Assembly (NCBI GenBank): GCA_013112535.1
Contig: JABFGI010000007.1
Location: 107,592-170,361 of the forward strand
Origin: Pseudomonadota bacterium
GTDB taxonomy: Bacteria > Pseudomonadota > Gammaproteobacteria > Eutrophobiales > Eutrophobiaceae
Direction: 5' to 3'
DNA: 62,770 nucleotides
A program made the translations under genes and the position numbers. Below, one piece after another: positions 55,226-62,770 of the stretch (position 1 is the stretch's first letter; every line of letters begins with the position of its first letter). Below the pieces are notes generated by a model that worked only from the letters and a program-made list of their open reading frames with translations, searched no databases and was not told the origin of the DNA.

Positions 55226-55239
55226 TTACTTTATGATAC

Positions 55240-56285
55240 TTACAGTATTGGCGGTTCTTCAGGCGAATTAATATCGGTTAATGGATCCAGTTTTTGTTGA
55301 AATCGTTCAACTTTATCTGCAACTGTTTCTGCACTTTTAAAATTAGCAATATGAAATAACGCTTCGCCTTCATTAACCAAAGGCAGATTAGTACGACCAA
55401 TAATAATACCATCGACTGGCGACAGTATTTCTTCTTCAACTTCACCAAAAGGATCAGAAACAAATCCTAATGATTCATTTAGTTCAACCCTTGAACCTAA
55501 CGGCTTAAGCACCCTTAAGATTCCACTTTGCGGTGCCCGCACCCATAAACTGGAACGGGCAACAATAGGTTCAACCAGTCTACGCCTGCTTTTTAATGTA
55601 GGTAACATTTCAAGACTTCGCATTACTGAAATAATACCTCTAACACCGGCGCGTATAGAAACTTCATCAAAACGTAATGCTTCACCAGCTTCATAAACAA
55701 TCACTGAGGTATCTAAGGTTTCTGCCGATTTACGCAAAGAACCATCAACAATAGCTGTATTCAAAATAACAGGGGAAGTAAATGCGCGTGCCATTCGTTC
55801 AGTTTCTTCATCATCTAAAACCGCTCTAATATGCGGCAAATTTTCCCTATGAATAGCGCCGGTATGCAAATCTATTCCGTGTGTACATTTAGCAACAATC
55901 TCATTTAAAAAAAGACGCGCCATTCGACCTGCCATTGAACCCTTTTCAGAACCGGGGAAGGAACGGTTTAAATCGCGTCTATCAGGCAAATAACGTGTTT
56001 GATCGATAAAACCGTATATATTAACAACTGGAATCGCTATCAATGTCCCTTTTAGCTTATTTAGCGACTTGTGTTTTAAAACACGGCGAATAATCTCAAC
56101 GCCATTTATTTCATCACCATGTATAGCTGCGGATAAAAACAAAACGGGACCTGTTTTTTTACCATGAATAACATGAACAGGAAGTTCAAGATTAGTATGT
56201 GTGTATAGACTCGGCACAGGAATCTCAAGTGTCTTTCTTTCACCTGCGTTAACAGGTTTATCATAAATAGTAATGGGTTCACGCA
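55240..56285 (-). CDS. Succinylglutamate desuccinylase/aspartoacylase-family hydrolase
   Basis: An M14-type zinc amidohydrolase of about 348 residues. Metal ligands lie in AAIHGDEINGVEII (H-G-D-E, near 65) and DLHTGA (near 146), with the conserved DRRDLNRSFPG near 105. The C-terminal part is beta-rich (PQSGILRVLKPLGSRVELNESLG). It ends the rimK-centred operon. I start at a GTG just after the rimK stop, because the longer frame to 56370 would overlap rimK by 74 bp. The substrate is unknown; it is often found next to RimK. Confidence 0.83.
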
Positions 56286-56296
56286 CTATTAACCGT

Positions 56297-57202
56297 TTAC
56301 CCTTTACCTTTGGTTCTGGTTTTTCCGTACTTAGCTGTCTTTTCGATAAAATCAATAACCATTCCGGCAATATCTTTACCGGTTGCGTTCTCTATGCCTT
56401 CTAATCCCGGTGAAGAATTTACTTCCATTACTACCGGGCCATGATTTGAACGTAAAATATCGACACCACAAACATTAAGTCCCATAGTCTTCGCAGCCCT
56501 TATCGCCGTTGATCGCTCTTCAGGAGTTATTTTAATCAGTGTCGCAGAACCACCTCTGTGTATATTAGAACGAAACTCACCTTCCGCACCCTGACGCTTC
56601 ATTGAGGCAACCACTTTGTCACCAATAACAAAACAACGAATATCTGCACCACCTGCTTCGCCAATATATTCCTGAACGAGTACACTGGCTTTTAAACCCA
56701 AAAAGGATTCAATAACACTTTCTGCAGCATTTTGCGTTTCAGCAAGCACAACACCGATACCCTGTGTGCCCTGTAAAAGTTTAATGACTAATGGTGCACC
56801 ACCGACCATTTTAATTAAATCCGGGATATCATCCGGTTTATTAGCAAAGCCCGTTATTGGCAAACCGATTCCTTTTCTCGAAAGTAATTGCATTGCTCTC
56901 AACTTGTCTCTTGATCGGGAAATAGCTACGGACTCATTTAAGGGGTAAACGCCCATCATTTCAAACTGCCTTAATACTGCCGTACCATAAAACGTAACCG
57001 ATGCACCAATCCTCGGAATCACCGCATCAAAACCGGTTAGATCTTCACCACGAAAATGGATACTGGGATGGTGTGATGTAATATTCATATAACAACGTAA
57101 AACATCAAGCGTACGAATCTCGTGCCCTTTCTCTATTGCTGCTTCAATTAAACGTCTAGAAGAATAAAGTTCTTTGTTTCTGGATAAGAGTGCTATTTTC
57201 AT
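56297..57202 (-). CDS. rimK: RimK-type ATP-grasp ligase (ribosomal S6 glutamyl ligase)
   Basis: Adds glutamate residues to the C-terminus of ribosomal protein S6. It has 301 residues. The ATP-grasp fold shows [20 protein letters not shown] near 134-153, [21 protein letters not shown] near 170-190, and catalytic [15 protein letters not shown] near 255-269. The pre-ATP-grasp domain has [21 protein letters not shown]. Operon with a retropepsin-like protease upstream and an AstE-like hydrolase downstream, a common arrangement in marine gammaproteobacteria. Confidence 0.93.
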   Translation of the reverse strand: MKIALLSRNKELYSSRRLIEAAIEKGHEIRTLDVLRCYMNITSHHPSIHFRGEDLTGFDAVIPRIGASVTFYGTAVLRQFEMMGVYPLNESVAISRSRDKLRAMQLLSRKGIGLPITGFANKPDDIPDLIKMVGGAPLVIKLLQGTQGIGVVLAETQNAAESVIESFLGLKASVLVQEYIGEAGGADIRCFVIGDKVVASMKRQGAEGEFRSNIHRGGSATLIKITPEERSTAIRAAKTMGLNVCGVDILRSNHGPVVMEVNSSPGLEGIENATGKDIAGMVIDFIEKTAKYGKTRTKGKG

Positions 57203-57214
57203 ATCTATCGCCTA

Positions 57215-57664
57215 TTAGTATAAATCGGACATATCTTTACTTAACGCGTAGTGTATAGAAGAATCAACTAATAAATGCCCACTAGTCAATCCTGTTCTAC
57301 CTAATAACATTCTAAAGAGCATGTTTTCTCTATTGGTTAAACTAATCTCAATATCCCAACTTTTATCGTTAAGTTGTACCGGTGTTTTGATAAAAAACCG
57401 TTCTTCTTCATGTCCGCCTGAATCTTTCACTATACGAACATCAATAACTTCCGATTCACAACCAACAGATATGTCGGAACGCTTTTGCAATGGATGAATA
57501 TCAAACCTGACCAAATCCTTTCCATTCTTGCTGAATCTTTCTAATTGATAGGTATGCAATGACGATGTACGTGCTCCCGTATCAATCTTTGCTTTGATTG
57601 CAGGAATACCTAATTCAGGTAATGCAAGCCACTCCTTCCAGCCAATTGTTTGTTTCTCTTCCAT
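57215..57664 (-). CDS. RimK-associated retropepsin-like zinc protease family
   Basis: A 149-residue protein of the ATP-dependent zinc protease (DUF785) family. It begins GWKEWLALPELGIPAIKAKIDTGARTSSLH; the D-T-G-A triad near 28-31 is that of a retropepsin-like aspartic site. It is found next to rimK in many bacteria and may remove or process glutamyl tails; that is inferred. Lies 12 bp upstream of rimK. Confidence 0.88.
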   Translation of the reverse strand: MEEKQTIGWKEWLALPELGIPAIKAKIDTGARTSSLHTYQLERFSKNGKDLVRFDIHPLQKRSDISVGCESEVIDVRIVKDSGGHEEERFFIKTPVQLNDKSWDIEISLTNRENMLFRMLLGRTGLTSGHLLVDSSIHYALSKDMSDLY

Positions 57665-57759
57665 TTAAAATTATGTTATTAAAGAAAATTCTATGCTTAA
57701 GTATATACCAGTAAAAAGAAATAAATAGTTCAATATAAATCTTAATACTATTGAAACAT

Positions 57760-58590
57760 ATGGATGACGAACTTCTAAAAACATTTTTGGAGATACACAA
57801 AACGCGCCACTTTGGTCAGGCGGCAGAAAACCTGTTTATTACTCAATCGGCAGTCAGCGCTCGGATACGTCAGCTAGAGCAGGAAATGGGTGTAAGACTG
57901 TTTACCCGCGATCGAAATAATATCCGTCCTACTGTTGCCGGAGAAAAGCTGGTGGGACATGCTGAAGAGATGTTATGTACATGGAACCAGATAAAGACTG
58001 ATATTGCCGTTGCTGAAGAAGATAAATTCCCATTAGCGATAGGTGGAGTTTCAAGTTTATGGGATATATATTTAAGTCAGTGGCTAATCAAGTTTACAGA
58101 GAAAAACAAGGATACTATTTTAAATTGTCAGGTTCTTAATACTGAAACAATTAATCAAAAAATCATTAACCGTACACTTGATTTTGGCTTTACCTATAGC
58201 CCTCCGCAAAATGACACTGTCATTGTACTAAAAACGCTGCCGATCAAATTTATCATGGTGTCTTCCAGGAAGGGGCTTACCGCTGAAAAAGCAATTAAAA
58301 AAAATTATATTTATGTTGATTGGGGCACTTCTTTTTCTGAAGAGCACCATAAGTATTTTAAGAATATACCTCCGCCACTCATGCGCATTGATGTGGGTCG
58401 TATCGCGAAAAATTATATAAAGAAAAAATCAGGCACAGCTTATTTGCCAGAAAGAATTGTAAAGCGTGATATTGAAAGTGAACAACTATATAAAGTAGTT
58501 GACGCCCCGGAAATAAAACGAAATGCTTACATTATATATAACAATCAAAATGAACGATGTGAACCGTTTGCTAAAATAATAACCGGCTAG
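57760..58590 (+). CDS. LysR-type regulator, HdfR-like
   Basis: A 276-residue LysR-family protein. The winged HTH is LLKTFLEIHKTRHFGQAAENLFITQSAVSARIRQLEQEMGVRLF (about 4-47). The C-terminal effector domain is a periplasmic-binding-like fold. The N-terminus resembles HdfR, which controls flagellar genes. Divergent from the rimK operon across 95 bp and may regulate it. The ATG chosen is three codons after an in-frame TTG. Effector unknown. Confidence 0.86.
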   Translation: MDDELLKTFLEIHKTRHFGQAAENLFITQSAVSARIRQLEQEMGVRLFTRDRNNIRPTVAGEKLVGHAEEMLCTWNQIKTDIAVAEEDKFPLAIGGVSSLWDIYLSQWLIKFTEKNKDTILNCQVLNTETINQKIINRTLDFGFTYSPPQNDTVIVLKTLPIKFIMVSSRKGLTAEKAIKKNYIYVDWGTSFSEEHHKYFKNIPPPLMRIDVGRIAKNYIKKKSGTAYLPERIVKRDIESEQLYKVVDAPEIKRNAYIIYNNQNERCEPFAKIITG

Positions 58591-58608
58591 ATAATGTCAT
58601 CTAACCGG
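58583..58608. promoter_or_regulatory. Hairpin at the end of the LysR gene
   Basis: CCGGCTAGAT and ATCTAACCGG pair (9 of 10) around AATGTC. The LysR stop codon TAG lies inside the left arm. There is no T-run, so it may be a protective 3' structure or a weak terminator. Confidence 0.45.
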
Positions 58609-58633
58609 CCAAATTAATGAAAGGAGTAACTTT

Positions 58634-58789
58634 CTATGCTTTTCCGGCTACGCGGCTGTTAATATTAACATTGTTTTTTTGAATCAAGATATTTTGACTC
58701 AAAACTGTCTTTTCCATATCGCTTTTAATTTTTTTAAAACTCGGCGCTGTGCTCAGGCCACAACTTCCACTGCCCTTAAAGTAATTCAT
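58634..58789 (-). CDS. 51-residue small protein of unknown function
   Basis: Not recognised. The frame encodes MNYFKGSGSCGLSTAPSF, then a Lys/Asn-rich middle, ending NINSRVAGKA. It has an AGAGAG ribosome-binding sequence before the ATG. One Cys at residue 10. It lies 14 bp downstream of a PA3496-like gene on the same strand, so they may be one transcript. It could be a real small protein; codon and position support are modest. RiPP precursor identity was considered but there is no modification gene nearby except a distant ATP-grasp (RimK). Confidence 0.5.
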   Translation of the reverse strand: MNYFKGSGSCGLSTAPSFKKIKSDMEKTVLSQNILIQKNNVNINSRVAGKA

Positions 58790-58803
58790 TATTTCTCTCT
58801 TAA

Positions 58804-58995
58804 TTAATCAAATAATTCATCGTAAAAAGAATCGCCTGTTAGTTTTCGCAATTCTATAAGTTCCAATCTTTTTTCTATTTCAGATCGGACATCACGTTTC
58901 GATGAAAGTTCACTTTTTACAAAACTTGAATCAAAATCAAGTTCGTCAAAATTATCATCGTCATCGTCTATCTCTAAATCATCAGCGTCATTCAT
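58804..58995 (-). CDS. PA3496-family small acidic protein
   Basis: A 63-residue protein, strongly acidic at the N-terminus (MNDADDLEIDDDDDNFDELD) and basic-helical at the C-terminus, ending RKLTGDSFYDELFD. This layout matches the small PA3496 family of putative envelope-integrity proteins, which end in a similar R-x-L-x-x-x-x-x-D-Y/F-D tail. The role is not established. No signal peptide is visible. Confidence 0.72.
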   Translation of the reverse strand: MNDADDLEIDDDDDNFDELDFDSSFVKSELSSKRDVRSEIEKRLELIELRKLTGDSFYDELFD

Positions 58996-59295
58996 TTACC
59001 TTGCCCTCAGGATGATGATTAATATTTATAAAATATAACTTAACTAATAACGTATTAATTTCATGGATATATAGGAGTTTTTTAATATCATGTACAATGA
59101 AATATTTTGATTGTTTTAATCAATGATATTCATCGTTATGATTTAAGCATTTTTAGAAGAAAATTGAATAATTTTTCGTATATTTAAACAAGGCAATTTT
59201 AAAAAATTAAAAATCAGAACAACTTTGTTTCAGATCAATAAAACAACAGTCTTTATACAATACTATAATTTCCATATTAAGTTGGCTTACAATGT
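58996..59295. other. Gene-free AT-rich stretch
   Basis: No coding frame or strong structure seen. It must hold the promoters of the PA3496-like gene (minus) and the cytochrome gene (plus). Confidence 0.45.
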
Positions 59296-59733
59296 ATGAA
59301 TGTAAATAGACTACTAATAAGTTTCCTTCTCACTTTTATAAGTGTCCCATTCTCTATAGCAGAAGATTCTTTTTCAGAACAATATGAAATCAGGACAATT
59401 CTGAATCCTGTTCACAATAACAAGATACTAGATGTAATGCGGCGTTTAAAATTATTATTTTATGATCGTGAATATACAGATGTAGAAAGGCAAGATTTGA
59501 CCCGGAAACAGGTTGAACTACTAGCCAAGGAAACAAAAATACTGGTCAATCTGGCAAAAAATATCGATATCAATGATGAAGATAAATTAACTTTTAATGC
59601 TATGGCTAATCAAATTTATGATTTGAGCCGGAAACTGGAAAACAAATTTCATCATCATGAAGACTTAATTCCAATTTATATAAAAATGCAAGACACCTGC
59701 AATACTTGCCATAAAATATTTCGTGGTCGCTAA
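59296..59733 (+). CDS. Exported monoheme cytochrome c of c'-like fold
   Basis: A 145-residue protein. The signal peptide ends near SIA. A helical domain follows with a single C-terminal heme site C-N-T-C-H (about 136-140), the placement seen in cytochrome c' and related four-helix cytochromes. It resembles in style the triheme protein at 28667. The next gene starts 19 bp after its stop, so a shared transcript with the porin is likely. Confidence 0.85.
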   Translation: MNVNRLLISFLLTFISVPFSIAEDSFSEQYEIRTILNPVHNNKILDVMRRLKLLFYDREYTDVERQDLTRKQVELLAKETKILVNLAKNIDINDEDKLTFNAMANQIYDLSRKLENKFHHHEDLIPIYIKMQDTCNTCHKIFRGR

Positions 59734-59752
59734 CCTGTCTTGGGTATTTCTC

Positions 59753-60922
59753 ATGCATATAAGATTGATTAATAGTGTACATATTATTTTTATCCTGCTT
59801 TTTTCTTACCCTGTGTCACTTAAAGCTGATCATGGTTCGAGTATGAATCTTTCTATTGGCGGAAGAATCAAGTTTGACACTATTTATAACTTTGACAGTG
59901 TCGGTGGGGCAAGAACAAGTAAAGCTGACTTAGCCTTTTCTCCGGACAGTATACCGGTATCAAATAATGGGAATAATAATTTAAACGCCAACCTGCGTGA
60001 AAGCCGCCTCTGGGCAACGTTAAATTTACCATTAAATGAACAAAATTTTTCGACTTATATTGAATTTGATTTCTTCAATAGTCGCCGTGATAGTTCCGGT
60101 CGTTCTCATGTAGGCAATGACCCCAGATTAAGACATCTCTATTTATCATATAATTCAATCACAATTGGCAAGACCTATTCCACGCTGACTAATATTTCTG
60201 CTTACCCGGAAATAAATGACGCTAATGGCCCACTAGGTGTTACGACTATTCGTCAGGAGTTAATTCGTTTTAGAAAAGGTTTCTCCTGGGGAGATATATT
60301 TCTGGCAATAGAAAAGCCAGAATCAACATTTACTTCTGTATCAGGAAGTAGTTTTCAGGTAAACGACGAGCAAGTCCCAGACTTAATAGGGAAAATTAAT
60401 TTCAGACAGTCATGGGGAAATTGGTCCCTGGCAGGTATTGTCAGAGAAATATATTCAGATGGTAAAATTACAAATGGTCAAAACAATAAGTTATGGGGTG
60501 GAGCTATCAGCACTGCCGGTCGTATTTTACTGCCTAAGCAAGACAATCTACGTTTCACCATCTCTTACGGTAATGCATTAGCACGCTATATTTCTTTCAA
60601 TGCCTTTGATGACGCGACTATTGATAATACTGGAAACATAAACTTAACAGAAATTATTAGTGGCTATTTAGCTTATCAGCATTGGTGGACTCATACTTTT
60701 CGCTCATCATTTGTCATCAGCTCTGCTTATGCTAATCAGGATACCGGCAAAGCACCTGTTACCGTTGACAAACTTTTTGCATCCACACATGTTAATTTTA
60801 TGTGGAGTCCAAACTTCAATACTACTGTAGGTCTTGAATGGATACATGCATATCGCGAATTAGAAAATGGAAACAATGGCTACCTAAATCGACTACAACT
60901 CTCCGCAATTTATAAATTCTGA
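59753..60922 (+). CDS. DcaP-like outer-membrane porin
   Basis: About 389 residues. The signal peptide runs to SLKA. The mature protein is a beta-barrel: alternating strands, LRESRLWATLNLPLNEQNFSTYIEFDF near 80-106, a YLSYNSITIGKTYSTLTNIS segment typical of the DcaP/porin family, and a C-terminal aromatic LSAIYKF that ends the last strand. DcaP-like trimers pass dicarboxylates. The neighbouring DASS transporter supports an organic-anion role, by inference. A longer frame from 59723 overlaps the cytochrome gene and is not used. Confidence 0.8.
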   Translation: MHIRLINSVHIIFILLFSYPVSLKADHGSSMNLSIGGRIKFDTIYNFDSVGGARTSKADLAFSPDSIPVSNNGNNNLNANLRESRLWATLNLPLNEQNFSTYIEFDFFNSRRDSSGRSHVGNDPRLRHLYLSYNSITIGKTYSTLTNISAYPEINDANGPLGVTTIRQELIRFRKGFSWGDIFLAIEKPESTFTSVSGSSFQVNDEQVPDLIGKINFRQSWGNWSLAGIVREIYSDGKITNGQNNKLWGGAISTAGRILLPKQDNLRFTISYGNALARYISFNAFDDATIDNTGNINLTEIISGYLAYQHWWTHTFRSSFVISSAYANQDTGKAPVTVDKLFASTHVNFMWSPNFNTTVGLEWIHAYRELENGNNGYLNRLQLSAIYKF

Positions 60923-60934
60923 TAACATGTTCAC

Positions 60935-62449
60935 ATGATAAAGAATAAAAATATCGGTTTAGCAACAGGACTATTATTATTCATCGTCATACTTTTATTT
61001 CCTACTCCTGAATCTCTTCCGTTAGAAGCCAAGCATGTTCTGGCTGTTGCTGCATTAATGGCAAGCTGGTGGGTAACAGAAGCCATTCCTATTCCGGCAA
61101 CGGCATTATTACCAATATTACTCTTTCCAATATTAGGTGTAATGAGTGGCACCGAAGTGACTCAACCTTATGCACATCACCTTATTTATTTATTTCTCGG
61201 TGGATTTTTAATCGCTGTCACCATTGAAAAGTGGAACCTGCATCGTCGAATCGCTTTATACACAATAGAACTGATAGGTGTTACACCCAGACGAATCATC
61301 CTCGGTTTTATGATTGCATCAGCCAGTTTATCAATGTGGATTAGTAACACTGCTGCTACCATGATGATGGTCACCATTGGTCTTGCTGTCCTGAAGCAGG
61401 TTGTTGATGAAATTGAACGCGATCCAGATTTACATATAGATACTAGTCCGAAAAAATTTCGTTTTGGAATTGCATTGATGCTAGGTATTGCCTACGCGGC
61501 ATCAATCGGGGGTATAGCAACCTTAATCGGAACGCCGCCTAATGCCATCATGGCAGGTGTTATCGAAACTCATTTTAATCAGAACATCAGTTTCCTTAAC
61601 TGGATGATTTTTGCTCTACCTTTATCCGTGACTATGTTGTTCATTACCTGGTACTACCTGACTCACTTTGCTTTCCCCAGCGAAATCGAACATTTACCAG
61701 GTGGTAAAGAAACGATCGAAAGAGAAATTGATGAATTAGGTAAAATGAGTCGACAGGAAAAAACAGTATTGCTGGTTTTTGGTTTAGTAGCAATACTTTG
61801 GATAACACGTGGATTTATCAAGGTTGAAGCATTTAAATTTATAACGGACTCAACCATCGCTATGGCAGGGGCATTATTGCTCTTTATTATTCCGTCTAAT
61901 CTTAAGAAGGGAGAATTTCTACTCGACTGGAAGACGGCATGTAAAATACCCTGGGATATATTAATATTATTTGGAGGTGGATTTGCGCTAGCTAAAGGCT
62001 TTACTGATAGTGGACTTACACAAGTTATTGCTAATCAACTGGATGTGTTACAAGGGAGTAATCTATTATTGATTATTATAGCGGTTACCACTGTTGTTAT
62101 TATCCTCACAGAAATCACATCAAATACAGCAACTGCATCAATGTTTTTACCAATCATTGCGGCTCTGGCAGTTGCCATGTACATACACCCCTATACGCTG
62201 ATGATTGCCGTTGCACTCGCTGCCTCTTTTGCCTTTATGTTACCAGTAGCAACACCGCCAAACGCAATTGCTTTTAGCAGTCATTATTTTACGATTAGAC
62301 AAATGGCAAGAACAGGAATATGGCTTAATTTAATCGGCGTCATATTAATATCGTTATTCGTAAAGTTTTATTTGCCACTAGTATGGGGTATCGATATCAA
62401 TGAACTTCCTGAAAATATAGCAATACAAACAACTCTACTAAACAAATAA
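60935..62449 (+). CDS. DASS/SLC13-family Na+-coupled anion transporter
   Basis: A 504-residue inner-membrane transporter with 11 or so spans. The two SNT signatures are WISNTAATMMM near 128-138 and ITSNTATASMFLPI near 387-400, which bind sodium and substrate in this family. ATPPNAIAFSSHYFT near 440 is also conserved. Substrates may be dicarboxylates, sulfate or related anions; sequence alone does not choose. Starts 12 bp after the porin gene, so the cytochrome-porin-transporter series may be one operon. Confidence 0.92.
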   Translation: MIKNKNIGLATGLLLFIVILLFPTPESLPLEAKHVLAVAALMASWWVTEAIPIPATALLPILLFPILGVMSGTEVTQPYAHHLIYLFLGGFLIAVTIEKWNLHRRIALYTIELIGVTPRRIILGFMIASASLSMWISNTAATMMMVTIGLAVLKQVVDEIERDPDLHIDTSPKKFRFGIALMLGIAYAASIGGIATLIGTPPNAIMAGVIETHFNQNISFLNWMIFALPLSVTMLFITWYYLTHFAFPSEIEHLPGGKETIEREIDELGKMSRQEKTVLLVFGLVAILWITRGFIKVEAFKFITDSTIAMAGALLLFIIPSNLKKGEFLLDWKTACKIPWDILILFGGGFALAKGFTDSGLTQVIANQLDVLQGSNLLLIIIAVTTVVIILTEITSNTATASMFLPIIAALAVAMYIHPYTLMIAVALAASFAFMLPVATPPNAIAFSSHYFTIRQMARTGIWLNLIGVILISLFVKFYLPLVWGIDINELPENIAIQTTLLNK

Positions 62450-62659
62450 TTTATTCAAAAAGATTCGCTACTATGTAAGAAAGGGATGAGGGTAATATTT
62501 TTATTATCATTAGTATTTACTTACAAGCACGTTTCGGCCAGATTTATCTTTATTTCCCTTTTTATAACGATATCCATTGCTATTATCATTTTCAATATAA
62601 CAAAATCACCACATCTTGTTGGTGTCTCGCATATTATTGTCTGTGTAAACCTCCCCATT

Positions 62660-62770
62660 TTAGTTCCAAGCTAAATTAGAGTTTTCCAGCGGATTATTGG
62701 TCATTAAATATTCATTAGGTGTTAAATCTCCCAACGCATCATGTGGCCGTTCTTCGTTATATTCACGGAT
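62660..62770 (-). mobile_element. IS3-family transposase, C-terminal fragment at window edge
   Basis: The reverse frame reads IREYNEERPHDALGDLTPNE, then YLMTNNPLENSNLAWN and stop. This is the classic C-terminus of IS3-group (IS2/IS51-like) DDE transposase OrfB. The rest lies past the right edge. The insertion's end is probably near 62639-62645 (TG...TGTAAACC), but the terminal repeat cannot be fixed without the other end. Confidence 0.85.

Noticed and set aside
58650..58660. Plus-strand mini-leader after AAAGGAG near 58620-58660 (about 8 codons ending in Cys)
   Set aside because: It is antisense to the 51-residue frame, very short and not followed by a plus-strand gene for about 640 bp.
58634..58789. 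RiPP precursor peptide
   Set aside because: No modification enzyme or exporter stands beside it; the nearest ATP-grasp enzyme is RimK, which has an established different role.
62486..62674. A 62-residue plus-strand frame, Ile/Phe-rich
   Set aside because: It overlaps the end of the IS3-type transposase, has no recognisable product and looks like AT-rich chance coding.

Overview
The window looks like a chromosomal segment of an AT-rich gammaproteobacterium, probably aquatic and respiratory. The evidence is gene order. There is the rpsU-yqeY-dnaG-rpoD macromolecular-synthesis cluster next to tsaD/plsY/folB/folK. There is a miaB-phoH-ybeY-corC-lnt operon in the Escherichia/Pseudomonas order, a yhfA(OsmC)-crp neighbourhood, and hemE. 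The species cannot be named from the sequence alone.

Layout. 1-7.4 kb is housekeeping (folate, phospholipid, tRNA t6A, ribosome, primase, sigma-70) and ends at a CAU tRNA (probably tRNA-Ile2) and a strong bidirectional terminator. 7.4-11.9 kb holds two envelope proteins of unknown role, a secreted alpha/beta hydrolase with a structured leader, a HIT protein and a DAHP synthase. 11.9-17.3 kb is a zinc regulon: zur-znuA-znuC-znuB faces a small secreted metal-binding protein and a TonB receptor across one palindromic Zur-type box. 17.3-20.5 kb holds tusA, two signalling proteins, an OsmC protein and crp.

20.59-about 34.85 kb is accessory DNA attached to an elongator tRNA-Met. The first 6.5 kb is an integrative element bounded by a perfect 47-bp direct repeat of the tRNA 3' half. 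It carries a tyrosine integrase, an AlpA/excisionase-like HTH protein, a Rep_trans-like replication/mobilisation protein, and three cargo genes that look like a defence or nuclease module: a helical unknown, an OLD-family ATPase-TOPRIM nuclease and a CoiA-like nuclease. Three further, progressively decayed copies of the same right-end-plus-tRNA unit follow. This suggests serial integration at one tRNA, with older element remnants pushed to the right. The remnants carry a globin-coupled diguanylate cyclase, a triheme cytochrome, a response regulator, and a periplasmic binding protein paired with a transmembrane PAS-GGDEF-EAL protein. Cytochrome b/c genes and a membrane-anchored LuxR-type regulator follow (34.9-37.9 kb).

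38-62.7 kb returns to core genes: Sel1 protein, MetY, a lysine-tailed HhH protein, an MscS channel, a tungstate-type ABC transporter with a fused binding-protein/permease polypeptide, the miaB-lnt operon, a CPA1 antiporter, a DUF368/PopT protein, hemE and a RimK/AstE-like/retropepsin-like module. Last come small proteins, a cytochrome c, a DcaP-like porin and a DASS transporter. The window ends inside an IS3-type transposase. No CRISPR array or rRNA gene was seen.
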